Shown here: positions 8,242 through 16,849 of the stretch, in pieces
How the letters are laid out: every line of letters begins with the position of its first letter
Numbering within the stretch: position 1 is the first letter of the stretch
From: an uncultured Eubacterium sp.
GTDB taxonomy: Bacteria > Bacillota > Clostridia > Lachnospirales > Lachnospiraceae
DNA length: 64,000 nt
Assembly (NCBI GenBank): GCA_910586225.1
Contig: CAJUIL010000001.1
Span: forward strand, 186,001-250,000
Reading direction: 5' to 3'
Notes under the pieces: generated by a model
Databases searched by the model: none
The model's input: only the letters and a program-made list of their open reading frames with translations
What the model was told of the DNA's origin: nothing
Position numbers and translations under genes: made by a program

Positions 8242-9882
8242 ATGATCAGTGCGAATAACGTTACATTAAGAGTAGGCAAAAAAGCCTTGTTTGAGGATGT
8301 CAATATCAAATTTACCGAAGGGAACTGCTATGGCCTGATCGGGGCTAACGGCGCCGGAAAATCGACCTTTTTAAAAATCTTATCCGGCGAACTGGAGCCG
8401 ACAAATGGAACCGTCGTTATCACACCGGGCCAGCGGCTTTCTTTCTTAAAGCAGGATCACTTCCAATATGACGAATTTACCGTTTTGGATACGGTTATCA
8501 TGGGCAACCAGCGGCTCTATGACATCATGAAGGAAAAAGACGCGATCTACGCAAAAGAGGATTTTACCGATGAGGACGGAATCCGTGCAAGCGAGCTGGA
8601 AGCAGAATTTGCGGAAATGGACGGCTGGAACGCGGAGGCGGATGCCGCAACGCTGTTAAACGGACTTGGCATTGCCACTGAAGAGCATACCGAGACGATG
8701 CACAACCTTCCGGGCGCTTTAAAGGTCAAGGTACTGCTGGCGCAGGCTTTATTTGGAAGCCCGGATATCCTGCTGTTAGACGAGCCGACAAACCACCTGG
8801 ATCTGGACGCGATCGCCTGGCTGGAGGAATTTCTGATCAATTTTGAAAATACTGTCATTGTCGTATCGCATGACCGCTATTTCCTGAATAAGGTCTGCAC
8901 ACATACGGCGGACATTGATTACGGCAAGATCCAGCTTTACGCCGGCAACTATGACTTCTGGTATGAGTCCAGCCAGCTGTTGATCAAGCAGATGAAAGAA
9001 GCAAACAAGAAAAAGGAAGAAAAGATCAAAGAGCTGCAGGAATTTATTTCCCGTTTCTCCGCAAACGCTTCCAAATCCAAACAGGCAACCTCCAGAAAAC
9101 GCGCGCTGGAAAAAATACAGCTTGACGAGATCAAACCGTCCAGCCGCAAATATCCATACATTGATTTTCGCCCGAACCGCGAGATCGGCAACGAGGTGCT
9201 GATGGTAGAAAACCTGTCCAAAACGATCGACGGGGAAAAGGTATTAGACCATGTTTCTTTTGTCATGGGACATGATGATAAGATCGCGTTTGTCGGCAGC
9301 AACGAGCTGGCAAAATCCACGCTGTTCCAAATCCTAGCCGGGGAAATGGAGCCGGATGAGGGCAATTACAAGTGGGGCGTTACGACCAGCCAGTCTTATT
9401 TTCCGAAAGACAATACGGAAATTTTTGCTACGGACTTATCCATTACCGAATGGCTGACACAGTTTTCCGAGATCAAAGACGCTACTTATGTGCGCGGCTT
9501 TTTAGGACGGATGCTGTTCGCCGGAGAGGACGGCGTGAAAAAAATGAAGGTGCTTTCCGGTGGGGAAAAAGTACGCGTACTGCTTTCACGCATGATGATC
9601 GAAGGCTCCAACGTACTGATCCTTGACGAGCCGACGGATCACTTGGATATGGAAGCGATCACGGCGCTCAATAACGGCATGATCAAATTTCCAGGCACGA
9701 TCTTATTTGCCTGCCGCGACCATCAGGTCGTACAGACGACGGCAAACCGGATCATCGAATTTCTGCCGGACGGTACGATCATCGATAAAGTAACGACTTA
9801 CGACGAATATCTGGAAAATGACGCGATGGCAAGAAAACGCCAAGTTTATTCCATGTCGGAAAGTGACGCGCAGGATAACTAA
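8242..9882 (+). CDS. ABC-F family ATPase (YkpA/YbiT type)
   Basis: A soluble 546-residue protein with two ABC cassettes in tandem and no membrane segments, the layout of ABC-F ribosome-associated factors that resolve stalled translation or confer drug tolerance. The first cassette has Walker A GANGAGKST near residue 34, Walker B ILLLDEPTNHLD and H-loop SHDRYF. The charged linker is near residues 250-300. The second has signature LSGGEKVRVLL and Walker B LILDEPTDHLD. The first signature is altered (LPGALKVKV), the second Walker A reads GSNELAKST, and the second H-loop is CRDHQ. So one composite ATP site looks canonical and the other degenerate, perhaps a trait of the subgroup. It is monocistronic with its own promoter and terminator. 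Confidence 0.9.
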   Translation: MISANNVTLRVGKKALFEDVNIKFTEGNCYGLIGANGAGKSTFLKILSGELEPTNGTVVITPGQRLSFLKQDHFQYDEFTVLDTVIMGNQRLYDIMKEKDAIYAKEDFTDEDGIRASELEAEFAEMDGWNAEADAATLLNGLGIATEEHTETMHNLPGALKVKVLLAQALFGSPDILLLDEPTNHLDLDAIAWLEEFLINFENTVIVVSHDRYFLNKVCTHTADIDYGKIQLYAGNYDFWYESSQLLIKQMKEANKKKEEKIKELQEFISRFSANASKSKQATSRKRALEKIQLDEIKPSSRKYPYIDFRPNREIGNEVLMVENLSKTIDGEKVLDHVSFVMGHDDKIAFVGSNELAKSTLFQILAGEMEPDEGNYKWGVTTSQSYFPKDNTEIFATDLSITEWLTQFSEIKDATYVRGFLGRMLFAGEDGVKKMKVLSGGEKVRVLLSRMMIEGSNVLILDEPTDHLDMEAITALNNGMIKFPGTILFACRDHQVVQTTANRIIEFLPDGTIIDKVTTYDEYLENDAMARKRQVYSMSESDAQDN

Positions 9883-9888
9883 ATTTTC

Positions 9889-9948
9889 AGCGACCGTAAA
9901 AACCTCTGACAAGTTTGTTTCGATGTTTTTACAGTCGCTTTGTTTTTC
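9889..9948. terminator. Bidirectional terminator between convergent genes
   Basis: A long hairpin with arms AGCGACCGTAAAAAC and GTTTTTACAGTCGCT followed by a T-rich run lies between the convergent stop codons of the ABC-F gene and the metal ATPase gene. It can serve both. Confidence 0.8.
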
Positions 9949-9952
9949 CTGA

Positions 9953-11836
9953 CTATTTTGTCTTAAGTGTACGCATCGAATTTAAGATCGCAATGACCGA
10001 TACCCCGACATCCGCAAATACGGCTTCCCACATATTCGCCGCGCCAAAGGCCCCTAAGAAAAGTACCAGCGCCTTTACGCCAAGTGCAAATACGATGTTT
10101 TGCTTTACAATACGCACAGTCTTTCGGGAAATGCGCACGATTGAAGCAATTTTTCGGATATCATCATCCATCAGCACAAGATCTGCCGCCTCGATCGCTG
10201 CGTCCGAGCCCATGCTGCCCATCGCGATCCCAAGATCGGCCCTTGTCAATACCGGAGCGTCGTTAATGCCGTCGCCGACAAATGCCAGCCTCTCCTTCTG
10301 GGGCTGCTTTTCCAGCAGCTTTTCCACACAAGCTACCTTATCCGCCGGAAGCAGCTGGGCGTGTATCTCATCGATACCAAGCTCTCTGGCCGTATATTCC
10401 GCGGCCTCCCTGCGGTCCCCGGTAAGCATCACGCTTTTTTTCACACCGATCCGCTTCATTTCCGCAAGCGCCTGCGCCGCACCCTCCTTGATCGTATCGG
10501 AAATCACGATGGAACCAAGAAAGCTGCCCTCCTGCGCAATATAAATGACCGTTCCCGCGCTGCTGCAAGGCTCGTACGCGACCTGACGCAGCTTCATCAG
10601 CTTTTCATTTCCAAGCAGCACATATTTGCCGTCCACCTGTACAGAGACACCATGCCCTGCAAGCTCCTCAGCACCCGATACCCGTTCCAGATCTACCGCT
10701 TTGCCATACGCTTCTTTTAAAGATGACGCGATCGGGTGGTTGGAATATCCTTCGCCAAGAGCCGCAAGCTCCAAAAGCCGCCGCCTTGCAGCCTCTTTAT
10801 CTGCGGCAGGTGCATACGGACGGATCTCGGTCACCTTAAATTCTCCCTTGGTCAGTGTTCCGGTTTTGTCAAAGACGATCGTCGTCATCTCAGCGACCGC
10901 TTCCAGATAATTGCTCCCCTTGACCAGCACACCGATCCTAGACGCCGCGCCGATCCCGCCGAAAAATCCGAGCGGAACCGAAATGACCAGCGCGCACGGG
11001 CAGGAAATGACAAGGAAGATACACGCCCTTTGTACCCATTCCGCCCAGCCGCCTCCTAACAGAAGCGGCGGTAAGACCGCAAGCGCAGCCGCCGCAATCG
11101 TAACAGCCGGCGTATAATATTTCGCAAAACGGGTAATAAAATTTTCCACCTTTGCTTTTTTGCTGGAAGCATTTTCTACCAGCTCTAAAATCCGCGCCAC
11201 GGTGGAATCGTCAAATTCCTTCGTCACACGCACCCTTAATGTACCGCTGCCGTTGACGCAGCCGCTATAGATCTCATCTCCTGCCGACGCCCGGCGCGGC
11301 ACAGATTCACCGGTCAGAGCCGCCGTATCGATCAGCGACTCCCCGTCTATGACCACTCCGTCCAGCGGGATCCGTTCACCTGGTTTTACGACGATGATAC
11401 TGCCGATCTCCACATCATCCGGATCCACCTGCAATAAGCTGCCTTCCTGTTCGATATTGGCATATTCCGGACAGATGTCCATCATATCCGCGATCGACTG
11501 GCGCGACTTACCGACCGCATAGCTTTGAAACAGCTCGCCCACCTGATAAAAGAGCATCACAGCAACAGCTTCCTCGTATTCCTGCACAGCAAGCGCTCCA
11601 AACGTCGCCAGCATCATCAGAAAATTCTCGTCAAACACCTGCCCGCGGCTAATATTGCGAAACGCCTTCCAGATAATGTCATAACCAATGACCAGATACG
11701 GCACAAGAAAGGCGGCAAGCCGCACGAGCGGCGCATACGGCTCCAAAAGCCCCGTATGCTCGCACACCAGCAGCGCCGCAAGCAAGGCAAACGCAAGGGT
11801 AATACGCAGACGCATCGTTTTTTGTTTTTTCGTCAT
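9953..11836 (-). CDS. cadA: P1B-type heavy-metal efflux ATPase (Zn/Cd/Pb type)
   Basis: A 627-residue membrane pump that exports soft divalent metal ions at the cost of ATP. Seen: paired N-terminal membrane helices, the actuator motif LTGESVPR, the intramembrane metal site ISCPCALV, the phosphorylation site DKTGTLTKG, and the hinge GDGINDAP. A late helix with ADVGVSVIAILNS carries the Asp typical of the Zn2+/Cd2+/Pb2+ subgroup rather than copper pumps. It has no N-terminal HMA domain; instead a separate small HMA protein is encoded just upstream (14-base gap), preceded by a CadC-type repressor. The start ATG has a GGAGCAGG site. Metal choice between Zn and Cd cannot be settled from sequence. 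Confidence 0.93.
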   Translation of the reverse strand: MTKKQKTMRLRITLAFALLAALLVCEHTGLLEPYAPLVRLAAFLVPYLVIGYDIIWKAFRNISRGQVFDENFLMMLATFGALAVQEYEEAVAVMLFYQVGELFQSYAVGKSRQSIADMMDICPEYANIEQEGSLLQVDPDDVEIGSIIVVKPGERIPLDGVVIDGESLIDTAALTGESVPRRASAGDEIYSGCVNGSGTLRVRVTKEFDDSTVARILELVENASSKKAKVENFITRFAKYYTPAVTIAAAALAVLPPLLLGGGWAEWVQRACIFLVISCPCALVISVPLGFFGGIGAASRIGVLVKGSNYLEAVAEMTTIVFDKTGTLTKGEFKVTEIRPYAPAADKEAARRRLLELAALGEGYSNHPIASSLKEAYGKAVDLERVSGAEELAGHGVSVQVDGKYVLLGNEKLMKLRQVAYEPCSSAGTVIYIAQEGSFLGSIVISDTIKEGAAQALAEMKRIGVKKSVMLTGDRREAAEYTARELGIDEIHAQLLPADKVACVEKLLEKQPQKERLAFVGDGINDAPVLTRADLGIAMGSMGSDAAIEAADLVLMDDDIRKIASIVRISRKTVRIVKQNIVFALGVKALVLFLGAFGAANMWEAVFADVGVSVIAILNSMRTLKTK

Positions 11837-11850
11837 TACCTGCTCCTTTG

Positions 11851-12069
11851 TTACATTAAGATCTTACAATCCGGCTCTACCTTTGCGCAAACTTCTGCGA
11901 CCTTTTTCATAATATCATCAAAGCCTTCATCCTCTGCGTCGATCGTCATTTTCTGCATCAGAAAGCTAACGGACGCATCCTTGACACCCGGAAGCTTTTT
12001 AATCGCATCCTCCATTTTTGCAGCGCAGTTTGCACAATCCAGATCCTGTAATTTAAATTTCTTTTTCAT
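11851..12069 (-). CDS. Free-standing HMA heavy-metal binding protein
   Basis: A 72-residue ferredoxin-like heavy-metal-associated protein. The metal motif LDCANCAAKME near residues 9-19 (CxxC) matches the N-terminal domains of Zn/Cd pumps such as CadA and ZntA, where DCANC is usual, more than copper chaperones. It likely passes metal to, or regulates, the P-type ATPase encoded 14 bases downstream, which lacks this domain. So a domain usually fused to the pump is here a separate chain. The ATG at 12069 has a GAAAGGAAA site; a longer open frame upstream overlaps the repressor gene and is not used. Confidence 0.85.
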   Translation of the reverse strand: MKKKFKLQDLDCANCAAKMEDAIKKLPGVKDASVSFLMQKMTIDAEDEGFDDIMKKVAEVCAKVEPDCKILM

Positions 12070-12101
12070 AAACTTTTTTCCTTTCTTTTTTGTTAACACT
12101 T

Positions 12102-12458
12102 TTACTCTTCTATATGCTCCCGCCCTTGGTCGATCATTGTCCGGACGTGTGCGTCCGCCAGGGAATAAAACACCGATTTCCCTTCCCGCCTGCTTTTCAC
12201 AAGCCTGGAATTTTTCAAGATCCGAAGCTGATGCGAGATGGCCGACTGCGTCATATGCAAAGCCTGTGCCAGATCGCAGACGCAAACCTCCGCCTCGAAC
12301 AGTACGAAAAGGATGCGGATCCTCGTAGAATCCCCAAACACCTTAAACAGCTCCGCCAAGTCATACAGCTCCTCCTCTGGAGGCATATTCCTGCTCACCA
12401 TTTCCAGCAGATCTTCGTGTATCTCTGTCGTTTCACAGCATTCCAGCTCTTCCTTCAA
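12102..12458 (-). CDS. ArsR/SmtB family metal-sensing repressor (CadC-like)
   Basis: A 118-residue winged-helix repressor that leaves DNA when it binds metal, freeing expression of the efflux genes downstream. The N-terminus has a Cys pair (ECCETTE), and the alpha-3 region reads VCVCDLAQALHMTQSAIS, the CxC metal site and recognition helix of CadC-like sensors. A C-terminal helix with DAHVRTMIDQGREH offers the alpha-5 Asp/His ligands. The start codon is TTG, with GGAGG 9 bases upstream. It is first in the operon repressor-HMA protein-ATPase, and a 22-base palindrome between its promoter and start is the likely operator. Cd, Zn or Pb sensing is likely. Confidence 0.9.
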   Translation of the reverse strand: MKEELECCETTEIHEDLLEMVSRNMPPEEELYDLAELFKVFGDSTRIRILFVLFEAEVCVCDLAQALHMTQSAISHQLRILKNSRLVKSRREGKSVFYSLADAHVRTMIDQGREHIEE

Positions 12459-12486
12459 CTAGCAGTTCCTCCTTTTATTATATTTT

Positions 12487-12508
12487 CATATGATCATTTG
12501 TTCATATG
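12487..12508 (-). promoter_or_regulatory. ArsR-type operator palindrome
   Basis: CATATGATCATTTGTTCATATG style palindrome, 18 of 22 positions symmetric, immediately downstream of the -10 box. Its position fits autorepression by the adjacent ArsR-family protein. Confidence 0.75.
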
Positions 12509-12512
12509 AATG

Positions 12513-12541
12513 ATAATACACGATTAAGGGGAACTTGTCAA
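12513..12541 (-). promoter_or_regulatory. Promoter of the metal efflux operon
   Basis: Perfect -35 TTGACA, 17-base spacer and -10 TATTAT on the minus strand, with the operator palindrome starting 4 bases further down. Confidence 0.85.
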
Positions 12542-12551
12542 GCAAAAAATT

Positions 12552-12584
12552 AAAAAAAACAGGCCAGAATATCCCTCCAGCCTG
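12552..12584 (-). terminator. Terminator of the hydrogenase-like sensor gene
   Basis: Arms CAGGC and GCCTG with partly paired inner bases, followed on the minus strand by eight T residues, 10 bases after the stop codon. Confidence 0.7.
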
Positions 12585-12594
12585 CTTTGTTGTA

Positions 12595-14544
12595 TTATAT
12601 TTTCTGAACCTCATCCTTTAGATCATCCGCCATAACCTGTACACTCGTCGTCTGCGCCGCAATCTCCTCTGAATTTGCCGCGATCGTAGCGATGCGGTCA
12701 CTCATATGGTTGATATTTTCAATCAGCTCTTTAATAGAATTAACGCTTTCATCCACCATCGGAATCGTTTCTTCAGCTTGTTGGTTGTCCTTCACGATCA
12801 ACGTCTTTATCGACGACGACAGCTTGCGGATTTCTTCTGCAACTACCGCGAAGCCCCGGCCCTGCTCGCCTGCGCGCGCTGCCTCGATCGAAGCGTTTAA
12901 AGAAAGCAGATTGGTCTTATTTGCGATATTGACAATATTTTCGCTTGTATTTTTATAAATATCAATAAAATTCAAAATGCTTGCCAGCGAATCCTCCAGC
13001 TGATAGCAAAAATCAGAAATATCATGCAGCTTACCCGCCAGATCGGTCGCTTCGTTCGCGGAAGCCTCATTCGCCTCATTCAGCTCAAACACCGCGCTGG
13101 AAAGCGTTGCAAACTGTCCTTTGATCGCGTCGATCATCCGGAGCCTGCGCTCATGCTCCTGCCGCTGCTGCTCGTTGACCTTTTCCAGCTTTAAGCTCTC
13201 ATTCTCCGCCAGCTCCTTGATATAATGGATGCAATTCTCTTTTGCGTTTACCTTGTTATAAATGGCGTAAGCCATATCCTGGCACGTACCATAGCCACAG
13301 GCGCCGCAGTTGATCCCCTGCTTTAACGGCGTATCCTTGAGCATACTATGATAGATCTCCTTAAGCTCATTTGCCGAAGGCTTCTGCACCTTGATCTCCT
13401 TTGTTGTATCATAACTACGAAGGAAATCAGACAGATCCAGCTCCTTAAATGCTTCCATTAGGTTCTCAAGACGCTGCTTTGGCGTACTCTGCTGCGTCCA
13501 AGGACTTATATTTTTCTTACGCAGAGGACCTTTGCCATGTATCTCCTGCTTGTCCATCGCGCGCAGCTTACTTAAGGTCAGCAGCACATCATCCGTATTT
13601 TTCGCCGGATCTGTCGCCGTACCATAGATACACCCTTTGGAGCAGTTGAGTACATCGACCATAAGCGGAAGCTCCGCTTTACTATTCACCCGCTTTAAAT
13701 ACTCCTCCAAATAGCGGTATGCTTCCAGCTCTCCTTCTACTTGCCGCACAACTTGACTCTTTCCCAGAAAATGCTCTACGTTTTCCCGCAGCCCGCCCGG
13801 CATTGGATACAAGGAGCCAAGCCCATACTCCAGCTCGTCCGTATATTCTGGACTGGAAGCATAATCCCTCCCGATATGCTGCATTAGCTTTAAAAATGTA
13901 ACGTTGTATTTGACATAGCCATGGTTGTTTTTATCGTTCATCTCTGCCTTTTTTGCAACGCAGGGACTAAGGAACGCTAGATCGTCCGTCAGCTTCAGAT
14001 ATTTTTTCAGATAGATGGCCATACACATCATTGGACTTTGCACCGGCATCATACGCGGAATCAGCTGCGGAAGATATTTCTCCACATAATCCACGACAAC
14101 TGGACACGGCTGGCTGATGCCTCCAATAAAATGATGTTCTGTTATGTATTTTAAATAACCCCAGGTTGTAATATCCGCACCAAACGATACGCTGTAAATA
14201 TGATTCACACCCTGTGATTTCAAATAACCAAGCACCCGCTTGTACTCCTTTGGATAATTTGCCAGGAAGGCCGGCGCGACAATTACAGATATTTTCCTTG
14301 CGCTTTTTAGATCTGAAAAAAACTGTTCGGTATCATCATGAAAAGACCTTGCGTCGTGACCGCAGGCATCCAGACACGCGCCACACGCCACGCAGCTCTC
14401 ACGATTGACCCATATTTTCCCTTCCTGTGCAATGTTCGAAACCAGTGTCGGACAGACTCTCACACACTTATTGCATCCCGTACAGTTCTCATTCGTGTAG
14501 ATCAGCATATCCGCCGTATTGAGCAACTCATTCATGTCCTTCAT
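12595..14544 (-). CDS. Hydrogenase-like iron-sulfur sensor fused to a chemoreceptor signalling domain
   Basis: A soluble 649-residue fusion. Residues 21-31 and 51-61 are two 4Fe-4S motifs (CTGCNKCVRVC, CVACGACLDAC). Residues ~85-310 match the [FeFe]-hydrogenase large-subunit domain with the H-cluster cysteines in altered contexts: ISQPCP (147), SPCVAKKAE (195) and NCSKGC (301, 305). Residues 413-438 form another Fe-S domain (CGACGYGTC ... C). From ~460 a helical part leads to a methyl-accepting signalling domain with hairpin NLLSLNASIEAARAGEQGRG near 546-565. There is no membrane helix. The parts suggest a cytosolic receptor that reads H2, CO or redox state and signals to CheA; catalysis is doubtful. 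It is related to the sensory (non-group-A) hydrogenases. The gene stands alone with its own terminator. Confidence 0.88.
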   Translation of the reverse strand: MKDMNELLNTADMLIYTNENCTGCNKCVRVCPTLVSNIAQEGKIWVNRESCVACGACLDACGHDARSFHDDTEQFFSDLKSARKISVIVAPAFLANYPKEYKRVLGYLKSQGVNHIYSVSFGADITTWGYLKYITEHHFIGGISQPCPVVVDYVEKYLPQLIPRMMPVQSPMMCMAIYLKKYLKLTDDLAFLSPCVAKKAEMNDKNNHGYVKYNVTFLKLMQHIGRDYASSPEYTDELEYGLGSLYPMPGGLRENVEHFLGKSQVVRQVEGELEAYRYLEEYLKRVNSKAELPLMVDVLNCSKGCIYGTATDPAKNTDDVLLTLSKLRAMDKQEIHGKGPLRKKNISPWTQQSTPKQRLENLMEAFKELDLSDFLRSYDTTKEIKVQKPSANELKEIYHSMLKDTPLKQGINCGACGYGTCQDMAYAIYNKVNAKENCIHYIKELAENESLKLEKVNEQQRQEHERRLRMIDAIKGQFATLSSAVFELNEANEASANEATDLAGKLHDISDFCYQLEDSLASILNFIDIYKNTSENIVNIANKTNLLSLNASIEAARAGEQGRGFAVVAEEIRKLSSSIKTLIVKDNQQAEETIPMVDESVNSIKELIENINHMSDRIATIAANSEEIAAQTTSVQVMADDLKDEVQKI

Positions 14545-14686
14545 TTCAAAATTTTCTCCTTTTGCAATATTTTCACATGACTGTTACCAGCAATAAACGC
14601 CTTGCCTTTTCTTCTTGTGTTTTATATTTTAGCAGATAATTCAGCAAAAATAAACACTTTTTTGTGCGGAATGCCTGAACTGTTAC

Positions 14687-14730
14687 AAAAAAAGCACAAT
14701 GCCTATGCTCTTTTGCACAGGCTTTGCGCC
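14687..14730 (-). terminator. Terminator of the ireB-to-DHH gene series
   Basis: A long stem pairing GCGCAAAGCCTGTGC with GCATAGGCATTGTGC around AAAAGA, followed on the minus strand by seven T residues. It lies 54 bases beyond the stop of the DHH gene. A sequence GCCTGAACTGTTAC at 14674-14687, identical to an end of the inverted-repeat elements at 22.0 and 40.6 kb, directly adjoins it. Confidence 0.9.
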
Positions 14731-14783
14731 TTATTTATGTAGATCCGGCCGTATATCCAGCTCAAGCCCGCAGGCTGCTTTGC

Positions 14784-15749
14784 TCAATGCTTCGGCCCTT
14801 TTCTCTTATTCAGATCCTTTAACGTCATCTTTTCATTCAGCAGATCCAAGATCTCTGGCAAAATGCCATCTACCTCGTCATTCGGCAGCTGGCACGTTCC
14901 GGCATTGCGGTGTCCGCCGCCTCCGTAAAAATGGCAGACCTCTCCGATATCCAGCTGCGATGAACGGTTTACGATCGATTTTCCAATCGTAACAGCCGTA
15001 TTCTGCTTTTTAAAGCCCCACATCACATGAACGGATATTTTCGCCTGCGGAAACAGCGCGTAAATTAAAAAGCGGTTGCCTGTGTAAATGATCTCCTCAT
15101 TTTTCAAATAAATAACCGCTACGTCACCGACCATTTTTGTAACACGCTGCAGCTGCGCTTTAAAATCCTGCTGCTGCCTGAAATACAAGTCAACCCGCTC
15201 CTTGACGTCCGGAAGCTCCAATACCTCCTCTACCGGGTGCTCCAGGCAGTAATCAATCAGCTGCATCATCAAATCATAATTCGAAATACGGAATTGATGA
15301 AACCGTCCCAAACCTGTCCTAGCATCCATTAAAAAGCTCATCAGCGCCCAGCCCTTCGGATTTAAAATATCATCCATATCGTACTGTGCCGTATCGGACC
15401 GATCGACAGCCGCCATGATCTCCTCGGAAATACGCGGAAGCTTTTCCTTTCCGCCATAATATTCATACACAACGCGGGCAGCAGACGGCGCCTGTCCTTC
15501 GATAATATACGCCGGCTTTTCCTCACCCTCCGATACCTCGCTGGAATGGTGGTCAAACGCCAGATGGACTCCTTCGACATAAGGAAGGTTTGTCGTAATA
15601 TCACGGTTTGTAACCGGGATCAGCCCATCCTGCATATCCTTTGGATGCACAAACTTGATATCATCAATTAAATCCATCTCTTTTAAGATCATCGCGCATA
15701 CCAGGCCGTCAAAATCACTTCTTGTTACCAAACGATATTTTTCTGCCAT
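14784..15749 (-). CDS. DHH superfamily phosphoesterase
   Basis: A 321-residue protein with the DHH phosphoesterase core: metal-binding SDFDGL near residue 12, AFDHHSSE near 66-70, and the C-terminal DHHA1-like motif GGGGHRNAG. Proteins of this fold cleave phosphodiesters or phosphoanhydrides such as nanoRNA, cyclic dinucleotides or polyphosphate with Mn2+. This version lacks membrane and PAS parts, so it is not GdpP; an NrnA-like or exopolyphosphatase-like role is possible but not decided. The start is the ATG of MAEKYRLV with a GGGAGAG site. It is the last gene of a long leftward series and is followed by a strong terminator. Confidence 0.8.
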   Translation of the reverse strand: MAEKYRLVTRSDFDGLVCAMILKEMDLIDDIKFVHPKDMQDGLIPVTNRDITTNLPYVEGVHLAFDHHSSEVSEGEEKPAYIIEGQAPSAARVVYEYYGGKEKLPRISEEIMAAVDRSDTAQYDMDDILNPKGWALMSFLMDARTGLGRFHQFRISNYDLMMQLIDYCLEHPVEEVLELPDVKERVDLYFRQQQDFKAQLQRVTKMVGDVAVIYLKNEEIIYTGNRFLIYALFPQAKISVHVMWGFKKQNTAVTIGKSIVNRSSQLDIGEVCHFYGGGGHRNAGTCQLPNDEVDGILPEILDLLNEKMTLKDLNKRKGPKH

Positions 15750-15788
15750 ACTATCTCTCCCTTGCATCCGCTGAAACAGCTCAGACCG

Positions 15789-16847
15789 TTAGCCTAGCTT
15801 GTGAATATAAACACAGTTCGGCGTTTCCACCTCAACTGGCTTTCCATGCATCAGAAAATATTTTCCCTCATAATCCATTGCAAAGATGCCGATCGTATTA
15901 TCATCATGGTTTAGGCACATAAAATGCTTTCCATCTGGAAATACGGCGATTGCCTTTGGAAACTCCCCGCCGATACGGTTGTTGCATACCAGCGACAGCT
16001 TTCCGCTCTCCTTATCTACCTCAAATACAAGTACAGAATTGATGCCTGCATCGGTACAGAATAAATAGTTGCCATCCGGTGAAAATTCCATTGTCGTTGC
16101 GCTGCATATTTCATCCTCGGACGGATCTCCGGTAGAGATTGTCTGGATCTTATCAAATTCCGGATTGCCTGCCTCAGAAACGTAATACTGGTATACGTTC
16201 ACAACATTCGAAAGCTCACACAATACATACGCAAATTTACCGTCCTTGCTAAAACGCATCGCACGCGGCGCGGAATCCAGCGGACATCTTAAAATATCAT
16301 GATGGATAAGCTGACCGCCTTCATAATCCAAGCGGTAAATTTTCACATGGTCCAGACCGCCGTCTACGGCGCATAAAAACTTCTGGTCTGGTGTTACTTT
16401 TACACAGTGTACGTGCGGTCTGGAATTACGCTCCGCGATACAGCGTCCCATTCCTTTATGGAACACGCCGTCTGCGATTCCTGCAATCGAGCCGTCTTTA
16501 TTTAAGCGCATCATGGATACTCTCGCGTCATGGTAGCCTGCGACAAACAAATACTGGTCGCTGCGGTCAAGCTCCAGATAACAGCCGCGCATACCGCCGA
16601 TCCATTCTTTGTTGATCTTTTTCAAATCTCCGTCCGGTAAAATGTGGAACGCTTCTACACCTTCATCCGCGATGGAATATAAGATCTTTCCATTATGCGA
16701 AATGATCACATCTGAAGAATTACTGATCGGAACCATTTTGCGCTCTAAGATCGTTCCGTTTTCCACATCCACATCATAGATATGGATGCCCAGGCTATTT
16801 TCATGTGTATAAGTGCCCACATATGCTACATATTTATCCTTTCCCAT
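15789..16847 (-). CDS. Lactonase-family beta-propeller protein (6-phosphogluconolactonase-like)
   Basis: A 352-residue cytosolic beta-propeller of the Pgl/YkgB lactonase family. Blade repeats recur as FSKDGKFAYVLCE, FSPDGNYLFCTDAG and FPDGKHFMCLNH, and the N-terminus YVAYVGTYTHENSLGIHIY is typical. Family members include a 6-phosphogluconolactonase that hydrolyses the lactone made by glucose-6-phosphate dehydrogenase, but many relatives are uncharacterised and the substrate here is uncertain. It starts 2 bases after the stop of the U32 gene, so the two are translationally linked in the long leftward series. Confidence 0.82.
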   Translation of the reverse strand: MGKDKYVAYVGTYTHENSLGIHIYDVDVENGTILERKMVPISNSSDVIISHNGKILYSIADEGVEAFHILPDGDLKKINKEWIGGMRGCYLELDRSDQYLFVAGYHDARVSMMRLNKDGSIAGIADGVFHKGMGRCIAERNSRPHVHCVKVTPDQKFLCAVDGGLDHVKIYRLDYEGGQLIHHDILRCPLDSAPRAMRFSKDGKFAYVLCELSNVVNVYQYYVSEAGNPEFDKIQTISTGDPSEDEICSATTMEFSPDGNYLFCTDAGINSVLVFEVDKESGKLSLVCNNRIGGEFPKAIAVFPDGKHFMCLNHDDNTIGIFAMDYEGKYFLMHGKPVEVETPNCVYIHKLG

Positions 16848-16849
16848 TT

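Noticed and set aside
9915..10544. 209-codon plus-strand frame opposite the metal ATPase
   Set aside because: Antisense to an intact P-type ATPase with all motifs, and covers the terminator; no start signal.
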